Below the pieces are notes generated by a model, which did not search any database, was not told the origin of the DNA, and worked only from the letters and a program-made list of their open reading frames with translations. 64,000 bases of DNA, taken from NCBI GenBank assembly GCA_002711845.1, contig PASF01000009.1:186001-250000 (forward strand), read 5' to 3'. Numbering within the stretch: position 1 is the first letter of the stretch; each line of letters starts with the position of its first letter. This stretch comes from Gammaproteobacteria bacterium (lineage in GTDB: Bacteria; Pseudomonadota; Gammaproteobacteria; Pseudomonadales; Pseudohongiellaceae). Shown in pieces: positions 46,489-55,870 of this stretch. The position numbers were made by a program, and so were the translations under genes.

Positions 46489-47235
46489 ATGTGGTTATGG
46501 TTTTCAAAACTGGGCTCGCCACGCTGGTTCTATGAACTGTCGGGCCGATGGTTGCCGTGGCTTTACGGCGCCATGGCGTTGCTGCTGCTGGTGGGACTGA
46601 CCTGGGCGCTGCTGTTTGTGCCCGAGGACTATCAGCAGGGACACACCATTCGTATCATGTACATTCATGTGCCGGTGGCCAGTATTTCCCTGGCCTGCTT
46701 TCCGCTGATGGCGATTGCTGGCGCGATCACGCTGGTGTGGAAGATGAAACTGGCGGACATGGTGGCCAAATGTGTGGCGCCCATTGGCTTGTGGTTTACT
46801 GGCCTGGCGCTGGCCACGGGCGCCATCTGGGGAGAACCGATCTGGGGCACCTGGTGGGCCTGGGATGCACGGCTGACATCCATGTTGATTCAGTTTTTCC
46901 TGTTTGTCGGCGTCATCGCTCTGCGGTCGGCCATTGAAAGCCCGGACGCTGCAGCCAGGGCCTGCGCGGTATTGGCAATAGTGGGTGCCATCAACGTGCC
47001 CATCATCAAGTATTCGGTAGAATGGTGGAATACACTGCATCAGCCTGCCAGCCGGATTTCCATGGATGCCATGTCGCCCAATCCGCCGGAAATCTGGGTG
47101 CCGCTGCTGATCATGATTTCAGCGGTGTACCTGCTGTTTGTCATTTCGTTACTTTTGCGGACCCGCAATGAAATTCTGGTCCGTGAACGCCGGTCGCAAT
47201 GGGTGACCGATTTGATCGCTCGAAGTCAGAGCTAA
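46489..47235 (+). CDS. ccmC: Haem-handling protein CcmC
   Basis: Six-helix haem handler that loads haem on CcmE, 248 residues. WWD motif WGTWWAWDARLTS and the two axial histidine regions (RIMYIHVPVA; WWNTLHQPAS). Follows ccmB after 155 bases, which hold no supported gene. Confidence 0.97.
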   Translation: MWLWFSKLGSPRWFYELSGRWLPWLYGAMALLLLVGLTWALLFVPEDYQQGHTIRIMYIHVPVASISLACFPLMAIAGAITLVWKMKLADMVAKCVAPIGLWFTGLALATGAIWGEPIWGTWWAWDARLTSMLIQFFLFVGVIALRSAIESPDAAARACAVLAIVGAINVPIIKYSVEWWNTLHQPASRISMDAMSPNPPEIWVPLLIMISAVYLLFVISLLLRTRNEILVRERRSQWVTDLIARSQS

Positions 47236-47262
47236 CGCTGTTTCCGGGGAGTCACCACTACG

Positions 47263-47496
47263 ATGCCGACACTACAGTTTTCCAGCGTCAGTGAATTTGT
47301 GCAGATGGGTACCTACAGCTTTCACGTGTGGGTGGTTTATCTGCTGTTTGCTGTGTTTCTTGGTTACCATCTGATACTGCCCGGACTGCAGCGCAAACAG
47401 TTCATACGCCTGCAAAAACGTCGCGCAGCGCGCGATGCAGAACTTGCCGCCCGGGCTGCCGGCCGTCATGGCCAAAGTGACAGGAGTGCACAATGA
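47263..47496 (+). CDS. ccmD: Haem exporter accessory protein CcmD
   Basis: Small single-span protein of the CcmABCD complex, 77 residues. MGTYSFHVWVVYLLFAVFLGYHLI is the usual CcmD head with FHVWxxY, and the tail is basic (RLQKRRAARDAEL). Overlaps ccmE by four bases. Confidence 0.93.
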   Translation: MPTLQFSSVSEFVQMGTYSFHVWVVYLLFAVFLGYHLILPGLQRKQFIRLQKRRAARDAELAARAAGRHGQSDRSAQ

Positions 47497-47969
47497 AACC
47501 GCATCGCAGAAAAACCTTGGGTATTATTCTTTTTATCACAGCGGGTCTGAGCCTGGCCATCGGCCTGTCGCTGTATGCACTGAGCTCGAATATTGACCTG
47601 TTCTTCACCCCGACGCAGATTGCGGCCGGCGAAGTGCAACCCGGTCAGCGCATACGCGTAGGCGGTATGGTCAAGGAAGGTTCGATCCGGCACAACGAAC
47701 AGCAGTTGCAGGTAAATTTCATCACCACCGATTATGCCCATGAAGTCGATGTTCAGTACAACGGCATCCTCCCGGATCTGTTTCGGGAGGGGCAAGGCAT
47801 CGTTGCCGAAGGCAGCGTCACCCCGGAAGGGCAGTTTGTGGCCTCGCGTGTATTGGCCAAACACGATGAAAACTATATGTCGGTGGAAGTCAAAGCGGCC
47901 ATGGATGCAGCCGAGCGTCAGCGCGTGATGGAACAGTCGCAGGCCCAGATGCAGGAAGGTTTTCAATGA
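47493..47969 (+). CDS. ccmE: Periplasmic haem chaperone CcmE
   Basis: Carries haem covalently to CcmF/H, 158 residues. N-terminal membrane anchor (LGIILFITAGLSLAIGLSLYAL), OB-fold barrel (VQPGQRIRVGGMVKEGSI, DVQYNGILPDLFREGQGIVAEG) and the haem-binding HDENY motif near the end. Confidence 0.97.
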   Translation: MKPHRRKTLGIILFITAGLSLAIGLSLYALSSNIDLFFTPTQIAAGEVQPGQRIRVGGMVKEGSIRHNEQQLQVNFITTDYAHEVDVQYNGILPDLFREGQGIVAEGSVTPEGQFVASRVLAKHDENYMSVEVKAAMDAAERQRVMEQSQAQMQEGFQ

Positions 47970-49990
47970 TTCCTGAACTGGGCAACTTTTCGCTGATCCT
48001 GGCATTCTGCCTGAGCATCCTGCTGAGTGTGATACCCATGGCAGGTGCCGCCCGCGACAACCTCCTGTGGATGAAGCTGGCGCGGCCGCTGACAGCCGGC
48101 ATTTTTGTATTTCTGAGCATCAGCCTGCTGATTCTCGGCTACAGCTTTGTCACCGATGACTTCTCGGTGGCGTTTGTCGCCAATCACTCCAACACAGCGC
48201 TGCCGATTCAATACAAAGTTACCGCCGTGTGGGGCGGACATGAAGGTTCCTTCCTGTTCTGGACGTGGATGTTGTCCGCCTGGATGCTGGCGGTGACGGT
48301 GTTCAGCAAGGCCATGCCAGATGACTTTGTTGCTCGCGTCCTGGCGATCATGGGGATGATCTGCGTCGGTTACACCTTGTTCATGCTGGCGACTTCGAAT
48401 CCGTTTGACCGGGTGCTGCCATTGCCGCCAGCCGATGGCGCTGACCTGAACGCGGCGTTGCAGGATTTTGCCTTTATCATCCACCCGCCATCGCTGTACA
48501 TGGGCTATGTCGGTTTTTCCGTGGTCTTCGCGTTCGCCATTGCCGCCCTGATCAGTGGTCGCCTGGATTCCGCGTGGGCGCGCTGGTGTCGCCCCTGGGC
48601 CAATGCTGCCTGGGCTATCCTGACCCTGGGGCTGTCGCTGGGGTCCTGGTGGGCCTATTATGAACTCGGCTGGGGTGGCTGGTGGGCCTGGGATCCGGTA
48701 GAAAACCCGCCACTGATTACCTGGCTGCTGGGCGCGGCCATGATTCATTCCCTGGCCGCCACGGAAAAGCGGGGCGTGTTCAAAAGCTGGACCGTGTTGC
48801 TGGCGATCATGGCGTTTGCGTCCAGTCTGCTGGGGACCTTTATCACCCGGTCCGGTCTGCTGACATCCGTGCATGCATTTGCCACCGACCCGACCCGCGG
48901 GGTCTATATCCTCGGCTTCCTGGGCCTGATCATTGGCGGTTCATTACTGCTGTATGCCATCAGGGCGCCGGCGCTGAAAAGCGAATTCGGCTTCGGGGCC
49001 TGGTCACGCGAAGTGTTCCTGCTGGCCAACAACATGATACTGGTGGTTGCCAGTGCCGCGATTTTGCTGGGGACGCTGTATCCCATGGTTTATCAGGCGA
49101 TGTCCGGTGGTGATCTGATTTCTGTGGGACCGCCATACTTCAACACCATTTTTGTGCCACTGATGGGCATACTGGCGGTTTTGATGGCCATTGGTCCGAT
49201 CAGTCGCTGGAAAAAGACGTCCGCAACCTATTTACGGCAGCAGCTGACCCGTTTGGCAATCGCCGCACTGGTGCTGGGTGTTGCGATCCCGGTGCTGCTG
49301 ACGCTGGAGGTGCCGCTGGCCACAATAGGCACTGCAGTGCTGGCGTTATGGGTGATCTTTGCCATGACCCGTGACCTGTGGACCAAGTCTGGCAACAAGG
49401 CAAGCCGGCTGGCGGGGCTGAAGGGGCTGTCGCTGAGCTACTGGGGTATGCAGCTGGCACATTTCGGCTTCGTGATGACCATGGCGGGGGCCTGCCTGAC
49501 CAGCATTTACAGCATTGAGCGCAGTGTTCTGTTGCAGCCCGGTCAGAGTGCCGAGTTGGGTAACTACACCTTTGTCTTTAATGGCACGGTGCCGGTTCAG
49601 GGGCCCAATTATATCGCTGATGAAGCGACCGTCAGAGTGATTCGTGGTGATACCCATATGCTGGATCTTTACCCTCAGAAGCAACTCTATACCGCCAGTG
49701 GCACACCGGCCACGAAAATGGGCATTGACGGCCGCTTCTTCCGGGACCTGTTTGTGTCGCTGGGTGACCCGCGCGCCAACGGTGCCTGGACCATGACACT
49801 GTACGTAAAGCCGTTTGTGCGCTGGATCTGGATCGGCACCCTGTTCATTGCGCTGGGTGGCATTCTGGCAGTGACCGATAAACGTTACCGTCGCTACAAA
49901 GTCAGGCGCGGGGAGGCTGTCAGTGTTAATCCGGAGTCCGACTCTGTTGCCTCTGCAGCACCCGTGACCAGAGCGGGGGTGACCTCATGA
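47966..49990 (+). CDS. ccmF: Cytochrome c haem lyase subunit CcmF
   Basis: Integral membrane haem lyase component, 674 residues, about 15 helices. WWD region WGGWWAWDPVENPPLITWL, KVTAVWGGHEGSFLFW, and conserved periplasmic histidine contexts. Four-base overlaps with ccmE and ccmG. Confidence 0.97.
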   Translation: MIPELGNFSLILAFCLSILLSVIPMAGAARDNLLWMKLARPLTAGIFVFLSISLLILGYSFVTDDFSVAFVANHSNTALPIQYKVTAVWGGHEGSFLFWTWMLSAWMLAVTVFSKAMPDDFVARVLAIMGMICVGYTLFMLATSNPFDRVLPLPPADGADLNAALQDFAFIIHPPSLYMGYVGFSVVFAFAIAALISGRLDSAWARWCRPWANAAWAILTLGLSLGSWWAYYELGWGGWWAWDPVENPPLITWLLGAAMIHSLAATEKRGVFKSWTVLLAIMAFASSLLGTFITRSGLLTSVHAFATDPTRGVYILGFLGLIIGGSLLLYAIRAPALKSEFGFGAWSREVFLLANNMILVVASAAILLGTLYPMVYQAMSGGDLISVGPPYFNTIFVPLMGILAVLMAIGPISRWKKTSATYLRQQLTRLAIAALVLGVAIPVLLTLEVPLATIGTAVLALWVIFAMTRDLWTKSGNKASRLAGLKGLSLSYWGMQLAHFGFVMTMAGACLTSIYSIERSVLLQPGQSAELGNYTFVFNGTVPVQGPNYIADEATVRVIRGDTHMLDLYPQKQLYTASGTPATKMGIDGRFFRDLFVSLGDPRANGAWTMTLYVKPFVRWIWIGTLFIALGGILAVTDKRYRRYKVRRGEAVSVNPESDSVASAAPVTRAGVTS

Positions 49991-50529
49991 AACGTCTGAA
50001 GCTGTACCTGCCGGTTGCCGGATTTGCAGTGCTGGCAATATTCATGTGGCGAGGTCTGTATCTTGATTCCCGGACCTTGCCATCGGTATTACTGGATCGT
50101 CCGCTGCCCGAGTTTGAACTGCGTACGCTTGAGGCCGGTGATCGACTGGTGACCCGCGAGGATTTGCCGGATGAACCCTTTATCCTCAATATCTGGGGCA
50201 GTTACTGCCTGCCCTGCCTGCAGGAGAATCCCATCTTCATGGCGGCCAGGGAGGCAAATGTCATTCCCATCATCGGTGTGAATTATAAGGACACCGACGA
50301 CGCCGCGCGTGAATGGCTGGATGACAATGGCAATCCGTTTACCATGAGCATCGTGGATGACACCGGGCGGTATGGTATTGATCTGGGTGTTTATGGCGCG
50401 CCGGAAACCTTCATCGTGGATGCGCAGGGCGTTATTCGTTACAAGCATATCGGCGTCATCGATTACCAGGTCTGGGATGATGAGATCATGCCCGTTGTAG
50501 CTGCCGTGCAGGCGGAGGCAAGGTCATGA
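49987..50529 (+). CDS. ccmG: Thiol-disulfide oxidoreductase CcmG (DsbE)
   Basis: Membrane-anchored thioredoxin that keeps the apocytochrome CxxCH thiols reduced, 180 residues. Anchor helix at the N-terminus (LPVAGFAVLAIFMW), active site GSYCLPC and cis-proline region YGAPETFIVD. The active-site text is CLPC rather than the more common CPTC/CVPC. Confidence 0.95.
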   Translation: MKRLKLYLPVAGFAVLAIFMWRGLYLDSRTLPSVLLDRPLPEFELRTLEAGDRLVTREDLPDEPFILNIWGSYCLPCLQENPIFMAAREANVIPIIGVNYKDTDDAAREWLDDNGNPFTMSIVDDTGRYGIDLGVYGAPETFIVDAQGVIRYKHIGVIDYQVWDDEIMPVVAAVQAEARS

Positions 50530-51053
50530 GGGCGACGCGTTTTTACAGTGCTTTTGGTTTGGCTTTTGTGTTGGCTTGGGTGCTGACAGCGGGTATCCCT
50601 GGGTTTACCGCCGAGGTCCACGCAGCCGTCGATGTCTTTGATTTCGAAACGGCAGAGCAGGAACAGCGTTTTCGCGAACTGTCGAACGAATTCCGCTGTC
50701 CGATGTGTCAAAACGCCAACCTCAGCAGTTCGCCAGGTGGGGTCGCAGCTGATCTGCGCCGGGAGATCTATCGCATGATCATGGAAGGACAAACCGATCA
50801 GCAGATCGAAGAGTTCATGCTGGCACGGTATGGTGACTTCATTCTGTATCGCCCCCGGCTGACGATGCAAACGGTGCTGCTGTGGTTCGGGCCCTTGCTG
50901 TTTCTGGTGATCGGCATCTGGGTGGCATATTCCATCATGCGGCGCAGCGGGCGCGAGTCGCCGGAAGCCACTTCCTCGCTCAGTGGTGATGAGGAAGCGC
51001 GACTGAAAGCGTTGCTCGCACAAAAAAAGAACGGCGCGTCAGACAAGGCCTGA
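50526..51053 (+). CDS. ccmH: Cytochrome c maturation protein CcmH
   Basis: Periplasmic reductant of the haem-attachment site, 175 residues. Signal peptide, active motif FRCPMCQNANLSSS (RCPxCQ), conserved DLRREIYRMIMEGQTDQQI and MLARYGDFILYRP, one membrane helix (VLLWFGPLLFLVIGIWVAY). Short type; the TPR part is in ccmI. Confidence 0.96.
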   Translation: MRATRFYSAFGLAFVLAWVLTAGIPGFTAEVHAAVDVFDFETAEQEQRFRELSNEFRCPMCQNANLSSSPGGVAADLRREIYRMIMEGQTDQQIEEFMLARYGDFILYRPRLTMQTVLLWFGPLLFLVIGIWVAYSIMRRSGRESPEATSSLSGDEEARLKALLAQKKNGASDKA

Positions 51054-51096
51054 CCTTGCAAGCCACACTCTCTCCAATCATTGAAAAGGTGATACT

Positions 51097-52350
51097 TTGT
51101 TCTGGATAGTCAGTCTACTGCTCATGATGCTTGCTGTGCTTTTTGTTGCAGTGCCGGTGGTTCTCTTCGCGCGGCGGCAACAGAATGCAGGCGGCGGCCA
51201 GTTTCATCGTGACTCTGCCAACCTGATGATCTTTGAAGAGCGGCAGGCTGAGCTTGACAGCGAGCTGGCAGAGGGGATTCTGGATGCTGAACAACATCAG
51301 GCATTGCAGGCCGAGTTACAGCGCTCGTTGCTGGCTGATGTCAGGGCTGACGACCCGCCCAGTGCCCAGCCGGCGAAAACATCCGCGTCGCTGTTACTGC
51401 CCTCGCGTATCGTGCCCATTGGCCTGGTCGTGTTGATGTTGCCACTGTCTTTTTATCTTTACGGACTTTGGGGGTTTTCGGAAGACCTGCAGATAGCCGA
51501 TGTGTTCGAGCGTAGTCGTGACAACCAGGGTAATCCGGAAGAGCTGCGTGACCTGATTTTCGAGCTGGGTGCGATTATTGAAGAAGATGGGGAAAACGGC
51601 TGGGCCTGGTACTACCTGGCACGCCATCTGGTCAGTCTGGGCCAGATCAACGAAGCCGCGCGCGCGTTTGAACGTGCCGCCGCGTTTGTCGAGAACGCGC
51701 AGGACCGTGCGATCATCCTCGGCCAGTATGCGCAGGCCGCCTATATTGCGGCCGGGCAACAGATTACTGCCGACGTTCAGACCATCATCGATCAGGCCCA
51801 GCGCCTTGATCCGGCAGAACAGTCAGTGTTGCAACTGCTGGGTGCCGATGCTTTTGTCAACGAGAATTACCAAAGCGCCGTGACCTACTGGCAGCAATTG
51901 CTGGGAATGCAGTTGCGGGCGGATGACCGTCAATTTCTGCAGCAAATGGTTGCCGAAGCACAACAGCGTATGAGCGTCAGTGGTGAGGTTGCAGGCGATA
52001 CGCCGGGTCCCCGGCTGGAAGTCAGCCTGTCTTTGGGGCCGGATTTGCAGTTTGCGCCGGATGTGCGCGTATTTGTGTCAGCGCGCAGCCTTCAGCAGGC
52101 TGGACCGCCGCTGGCTGCCAAAGTCATGACGGTGGCAGATCTGCCGGCCATTGTGACGCTGACTGATGGCGACGCTGTCGGACCCTTTAATCTCTCCTCC
52201 GCCGAGGAAGTCATCATTGTGGCCACGGTTTCACTCAGTGGCTCCGCCGATGTACAATCAGGGGACTTCCAGGTGCGCTCACCGACATTGCCGTTGAACG
52301 ACGAGGAACCTGTGCGTTTGCAAATGCAGATTACAGATCCCGTGCCTTAA
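51097..52350 (+). CDS. ccmI: Cytochrome c maturation protein CcmI
   Basis: Apocytochrome chaperone, 417 residues. Two membrane helices ([20 protein letters not shown] and a second near residue 105, [19 protein letters not shown]), a TPR region ([27 protein letters not shown]) and a periplasmic C-terminal domain. TTG start with AAAAGGTGA upstream. Ends the ccm operon. Confidence 0.92.
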   Translation: MFWIVSLLLMMLAVLFVAVPVVLFARRQQNAGGGQFHRDSANLMIFEERQAELDSELAEGILDAEQHQALQAELQRSLLADVRADDPPSAQPAKTSASLLLPSRIVPIGLVVLMLPLSFYLYGLWGFSEDLQIADVFERSRDNQGNPEELRDLIFELGAIIEEDGENGWAWYYLARHLVSLGQINEAARAFERAAAFVENAQDRAIILGQYAQAAYIAAGQQITADVQTIIDQAQRLDPAEQSVLQLLGADAFVNENYQSAVTYWQQLLGMQLRADDRQFLQQMVAEAQQRMSVSGEVAGDTPGPRLEVSLSLGPDLQFAPDVRVFVSARSLQQAGPPLAAKVMTVADLPAIVTLTDGDAVGPFNLSSAEEVIIVATVSLSGSADVQSGDFQVRSPTLPLNDEEPVRLQMQITDPVP

Positions 52351-52366
52351 TCCAAATCGAGTTACT

Positions 52367-53440
52367 ATGTCCCGATCCGATGCTATCGACAACAAGCCAG
52401 CGACTGCGCTGATCGACCGTTTTGGCCGACGTGTGGATTATGTGCGTCTGTCGGTCACCGATCGCTGTGATTTCCGCTGTGTGTACTGCATGACCGAGGA
52501 CATGACGTTTCTGCCCCGCCAGCAGGTGCTGTCGCTGGAGGAAATCTACCGGGTCGGCAGAGCCTTCACTGAGCTGGGTGTCAGCAAGCTCAGACTGACC
52601 GGAGGCGAACCGCTGGTACGCAGTAACGTGATGTCGCTGATTCAGGCTCTGGGCCGGCTACCTGGCCTGCAGGAGTTGTTACTGACCACGAACGGCGCCC
52701 AACTCGATAAACTTGCCGGGCCGTTGCGTGAGGCTGGTGTTAACCGCATCAATATCAGCATAGACAGCCTTGATGCCGAGCGTTTTCGGCGTATTACCCG
52801 GGTCGGCCGGCTGGACAAGGTGCTGGCCGGCATCGACGCGGCGCGTCGTGCTGGCTTTGACCGGATCCGCCTGAATGCAGTGGTCATGAAAGGTTATAAC
52901 GACGATGAAGTGCTGGCACTGACAGACTATGCTGTCACCCATGATATCGACATCGCCTTTATTGAAGAAATGCCGCTGGGCCAGGCATCTGACCATAGCC
53001 GTGAAGAGACAGTATGCAGCAATGACTGGGTTAGGCAGCAGATTGAATCGCGTTACTCGCTGGTCAACAGTGCCGCGACAACGGCAGGGCCATCCAAGTA
53101 TTTTCAGATTCCCGGCCGGAAAAGCCGTATCGGCTTCATCTCGCCCATGTCGCATAATTTTTGCGCCGACTGTAACCGGGTGCGGGTGACCGTAGAGGGA
53201 CGTCTGCTGTTGTGTCTGGGCAATGAACATTCTGCCGATCTGCGCGCGGTGCTGCGGCAGGGTCAGGATGCTGCGGTTCAGGACGAATTGGCCAGCCTGG
53301 AGCGAGCCAGTGATACGCCGATCAGCGACGCGCTCAAGCAGGCCATTATTGCGGCTATGGACCTGAAGCCCGAGCGCCATCACTTCTACGAACAGGACTA
53401 TGCACAGCCGGTGCGTCTGATGAACATGACAGGAGGCTGA
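52367..53440 (+). CDS. moaA: GTP 3',8-cyclase MoaA
   Basis: Radical SAM enzyme that starts molybdenum cofactor synthesis, 357 residues. N-terminal cluster CDFRCVYCM (C-x3-C-x2-C), C-terminal cluster [12 protein letters not shown] with later cysteine in LLCLG, and a C-terminal GG dipeptide needed for catalysis. Followed by moaB after ten bases. Confidence 0.97.
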   Translation: MSRSDAIDNKPATALIDRFGRRVDYVRLSVTDRCDFRCVYCMTEDMTFLPRQQVLSLEEIYRVGRAFTELGVSKLRLTGGEPLVRSNVMSLIQALGRLPGLQELLLTTNGAQLDKLAGPLREAGVNRINISIDSLDAERFRRITRVGRLDKVLAGIDAARRAGFDRIRLNAVVMKGYNDDEVLALTDYAVTHDIDIAFIEEMPLGQASDHSREETVCSNDWVRQQIESRYSLVNSAATTAGPSKYFQIPGRKSRIGFISPMSHNFCADCNRVRVTVEGRLLLCLGNEHSADLRAVLRQGQDAAVQDELASLERASDTPISDALKQAIIAAMDLKPERHHFYEQDYAQPVRLMNMTGG

Positions 53441-53450
53441 CAGCCCATCA

Positions 53451-53972
53451 ATGACCAGTATTTCCATTCCGGTAAACGCTGTTGTGGTTACCGTATCCGA
53501 TACCCGCACCGAAGACACTGACAGCTCCGGCCGATACCTGGCCGAGCAGATGCAGGCCGCCGGTCATCAACTGCTCAAAAAAGTGATCATCAAGGATGAT
53601 ACCTACAAGTTGCGCGCCCTGGTTGCCACGCTGATTGCCGACGAGCAGGTGCAGGCGGTGTTGTTGACCGGCGGCACAGGATTTACAGCCCGCGACAATA
53701 CCGTCAGAGCGGTAACACCGTTGTTGGACATGCAGATTGACGGGTTTGGTGAAGTCTTTCGCTATCTTTCGCACGCTGAAATTGGCAGTTCGACCATTCA
53801 GTCCAGGGCGTTCGCGGGTATGAGCAATGGCACGATTGTGTTCTGCATGCCAGGTTCAACCGGCGCGTGTCGTACAGCGTGGGAGGGGCTGATAGCCCAG
53901 CAACTCGACAGTCGTCACAAGCCCTGTCATTTTGTGGACAAGTTAAAACAGGTGCACCAGCCCGACAACTGA
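53451..53972 (+). CDS. moaB: Molybdenum cofactor biosynthesis protein MoaB
   Basis: Molybdopterin adenylyltransferase-type protein (MogA/MoaB fold), 173 residues. VSDTRTEDTDSSGRYLAEQ, LTGGTGFTARDNTVRAV and MPGSTGACRTAWE are the family blocks. Probably acts with moaA in cofactor formation; the remaining moa genes are not in the window. Confidence 0.94.
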   Translation: MTSISIPVNAVVVTVSDTRTEDTDSSGRYLAEQMQAAGHQLLKKVIIKDDTYKLRALVATLIADEQVQAVLLTGGTGFTARDNTVRAVTPLLDMQIDGFGEVFRYLSHAEIGSSTIQSRAFAGMSNGTIVFCMPGSTGACRTAWEGLIAQQLDSRHKPCHFVDKLKQVHQPDN

Positions 53973-53994
53973 TCCGTTCAGTAAGTTGACAGGA

Positions 53995-54108
53995 TCACAG
54001 GGCTGATGCAGTAAAAACCGTCCAGGCGGGTAATGCTAAAAACAGAGTCACGGCCAGCGCGTTAAAGCTCAATACGCCTGTGGACTCGCGGTACATCTGA
54101 TCTATCAT
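53995..54108 (-). CDS. 37-residue hydrophobic peptide, second of a tandem pair
   Basis: Not recognised. A short polar head (MIDQMYREST) and one hydrophobic span from about residue 12 to the end (VLSFNALAVTLFLALPAW). AGGGAG lies six bases before the ATG. It follows the 33-residue peptide gene by 88 bases on the same strand. No homology can be named; by length and hydrophobicity it could be a small membrane-complex subunit, a toxin-type peptide or a peptide bacteriocin. Coding status rests on the ribosome site and the matched neighbour. Confidence 0.5.
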   Translation of the reverse strand: MIDQMYRESTGVLSFNALAVTLFLALPAWTVFTASAL

Positions 54109-54196
54109 AATAAGCTCCCTGTTCGGGTGGGCTGTCTGTGTGGCCCCCTGGAGATGTCGCGCTGACGAATATCAGGCCTGTCGCCAGGTGCTTATT

Positions 54197-54298
54197 TTAC
54201 TGTGCTGCCAGAATGGTCAGAACAGGTACAGCAACAGACGCGGTTACGATAGCGGCAGTGACTAATGCTGCTCGTGCGCTGATGATAAGTTCGCTCAT
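54197..54298 (-). CDS. 33-residue hydrophobic peptide, first of a tandem pair
   Basis: Not recognised. MSELIISARAALVTAAIVTA begins a peptide that is almost one continuous hydrophobic helix, with a single acidic and a single basic residue near the start and net charge close to zero. AAGGAG lies eight bases before the ATG, an ideal ribosome binding site. It opens the 487-base gap between moaB and the exonuclease III gene and reads away from the latter. Neutral charge argues against a typical cationic bacteriocin. Confidence 0.5.
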   Translation of the reverse strand: MSELIISARAALVTAAIVTASVAVPVLTILAAQ

Positions 54299-54343
54299 GA
54301 AGTCTTCTCCTTGTGGGTTATACGATCACGTTTTGGTTGTTTC

Positions 54344-54450
54344 GTTACCTTTGGCGTTGTGCACCTCAGTAACTGCGCGCATAGTAACATATATGCGTAA
54401 ATAAGTAACACTTTTATGGTGTGAAATTCACATTTCCGATAAAAGGTAAC
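54344..54450. promoter_or_regulatory. Repeat-rich divergent control region between the small peptides and the exonuclease III gene
   Basis: Copies of agtaac stand at 54368-54373, 54383-54388 and 54404-54409; gttacc at 54344-54349 and its complement ggtaac at 54445-54450 frame the region. A possible minus-strand promoter has -35 TTACTT (54408-54403) and -10 TACTAT (54386-54381) with a 16-base spacer, overlapping the second and third copies, as operators do. A 13-base palindrome tgtgaaattcaca lies at 54420-54432. Confidence 0.45.
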
Positions 54451-54459
54451 GTTTAGACG

Positions 54460-55245
54460 ATGAAAACCGGTAAACGGTTTACAATCACCACATTTAATTG
54501 CAACGGCGTGCGCTCGGCGGCGCGTAAAGGCTTCTTTAACTGGCTGGAGAGTCAGGCACCTGACGTGGTCTGTCTACAGGAAACCAAAGCTCAAGTGCAT
54601 CAATTACAGGAAGGGCCTTACTTTCCAGAGGGCTATCATTGCCACTACTGTGATGCAGAGAAGAAGGGCTACGCCGGGGTCGCGATTTACAGCCGGCAAC
54701 AGCCGGACCGCATCATCCGCGGCCTGGGTTGGGATATTGCTGACAGGGAAGGTCGTTACCTGCAGGCGGACTTCGGCAATCTCAGCGTGATTTCCCTGTA
54801 CATGCCATCAGGTTCCAGCGGTGACGTCCGACAGACCATCAAATTCCGTTTTCTTGAGGTGTTCATGGCGCATCTGCAGCAGATGCGGGTTGACGGCAGG
54901 GAGTACATCATCTGTGGCGACTGGAACATGTGCCACAAAGAAATCGACCTGAAAAACTGGCGAGCGAACCGCAAAAACCCCGGATTTCTGCCGGAGGAGC
55001 GGGCCTGGCTGGACCGTCTGTATGATGATATCGGTTTCGTGGATGCATTCCGGCTGGTGAACAAACAGTCTGGTCAGTACAGTTGGTGGTCAAATCGAGG
55101 TCAGGCGCGAGCCAACAATGTCGGCTGGCGACTGGATTATCATGTGATCACACCCGCGCTGGTGCCTGCAGTAAAGTCTGCATCCATATATACTGACGAT
55201 TATTTTTCGGATCACGCGCCGGTGACCCTGGAGCTGGTCCGTTAG
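54460..55245 (+). CDS. xthA: Exodeoxyribonuclease III family AP endonuclease
   Basis: EEP-family nuclease for base-excision repair, 261 residues. FNCNGVRSAARKGFFNWL, LQETKAQ (metal-binding Glu), GDWNMCHKEIDL, and a C-terminal SDHAPVTLEL with catalytic Asp-His. It resembles the ExoA/XthA2 group more than E. coli ExoIII. Shares its upstream region with two small hydrophobic peptide genes read the other way. Confidence 0.94.
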   Translation: MKTGKRFTITTFNCNGVRSAARKGFFNWLESQAPDVVCLQETKAQVHQLQEGPYFPEGYHCHYCDAEKKGYAGVAIYSRQQPDRIIRGLGWDIADREGRYLQADFGNLSVISLYMPSGSSGDVRQTIKFRFLEVFMAHLQQMRVDGREYIICGDWNMCHKEIDLKNWRANRKNPGFLPEERAWLDRLYDDIGFVDAFRLVNKQSGQYSWWSNRGQARANNVGWRLDYHVITPALVPAVKSASIYTDDYFSDHAPVTLELVR

Positions 55246-55270
55246 CGTCATGACAGCTAGAGGCTGCAAT

Positions 55271-55870
55271 ATGAAAGTAAACGTGGTTATGAAAGGCATG
55301 CTGTTGATTGCGGCGCTGGGCGCGCCGCTGAACAGCGCGCACGCGCAGGACCTGACGGCGGTGATGACCACCAGCAAGGGCGTCGTCGAGCTGGAGCTGA
55401 ATGCGCGCGCGGCACCCACGACGGTCGCCAATTTCATCAATCTGGCCAAGCGGGGCTTTTATGATGGCCTGACCTTTCACCGGGTAGAACCACTGTTCAT
55501 GATTCAGGGGGGCGACCCGCTGGGCACCGGTACCGGTAACCCGGGCTACCGCTTCAGTGGCGAGACGCATCTGCGCCACAATCGCCCCGGGATCATATCC
55601 ATGGCTAATTCGGGGCCCGGCACGGAAGGCAGTCAGTTTTTTATTACCCATGTGCGCACACCGCATCTGGATGGTCTGCACTCCGCGTTTGGCGGCGTCA
55701 CGCAGGGCATGGATGTGGTCAATCGCATCCGTCCAGGCGATGTGATTGAGCAGATCACCATAACCGGTGATATCAGCGCGCTGTGGGGACAGAAAGCGGA
55801 CGCGCTGGCGAGCTGGAATGCCACGCTTGACGAGAATTATCCGGATCTGCGGCCTGCGCCGGTGCCCTGA
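55271..55870 (+). CDS. ppiA: Periplasmic peptidyl-prolyl isomerase, cyclophilin type
   Basis: Protein-folding isomerase, 199 residues. Signal peptide cut near AHA-QD. Cyclophilin core GFYDGLTFHRVEPLFMIQGGDP, PGIISMANSGPGTEGSQFFI and HSAFGGVTQGMDVV. The ATG at 55271 gives a standard signal peptide and follows AGAGG; an ATG at 55250 would add seven residues before it. Ends tail to tail against yciI. Confidence 0.92.
   Translation: MKVNVVMKGMLLIAALGAPLNSAHAQDLTAVMTTSKGVVELELNARAAPTTVANFINLAKRGFYDGLTFHRVEPLFMIQGGDPLGTGTGNPGYRFSGETHLRHNRPGIISMANSGPGTEGSQFFITHVRTPHLDGLHSAFGGVTQGMDVVNRIRPGDVIEQITITGDISALWGQKADALASWNATLDENYPDLRPAPVP

Noticed and set aside
54138-54404. 88-codon plus-strand open frame in the moaB-xthA gap
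   Set aside because: Mixed composition, no ribosome binding site, and runs opposite to two short frames that do have strong sites.
54420-54432. tgtgaaattcaca as a CRP site
   Set aside because: CRP needs TGTGA-N6-TCACA; the spacer here is three bases.
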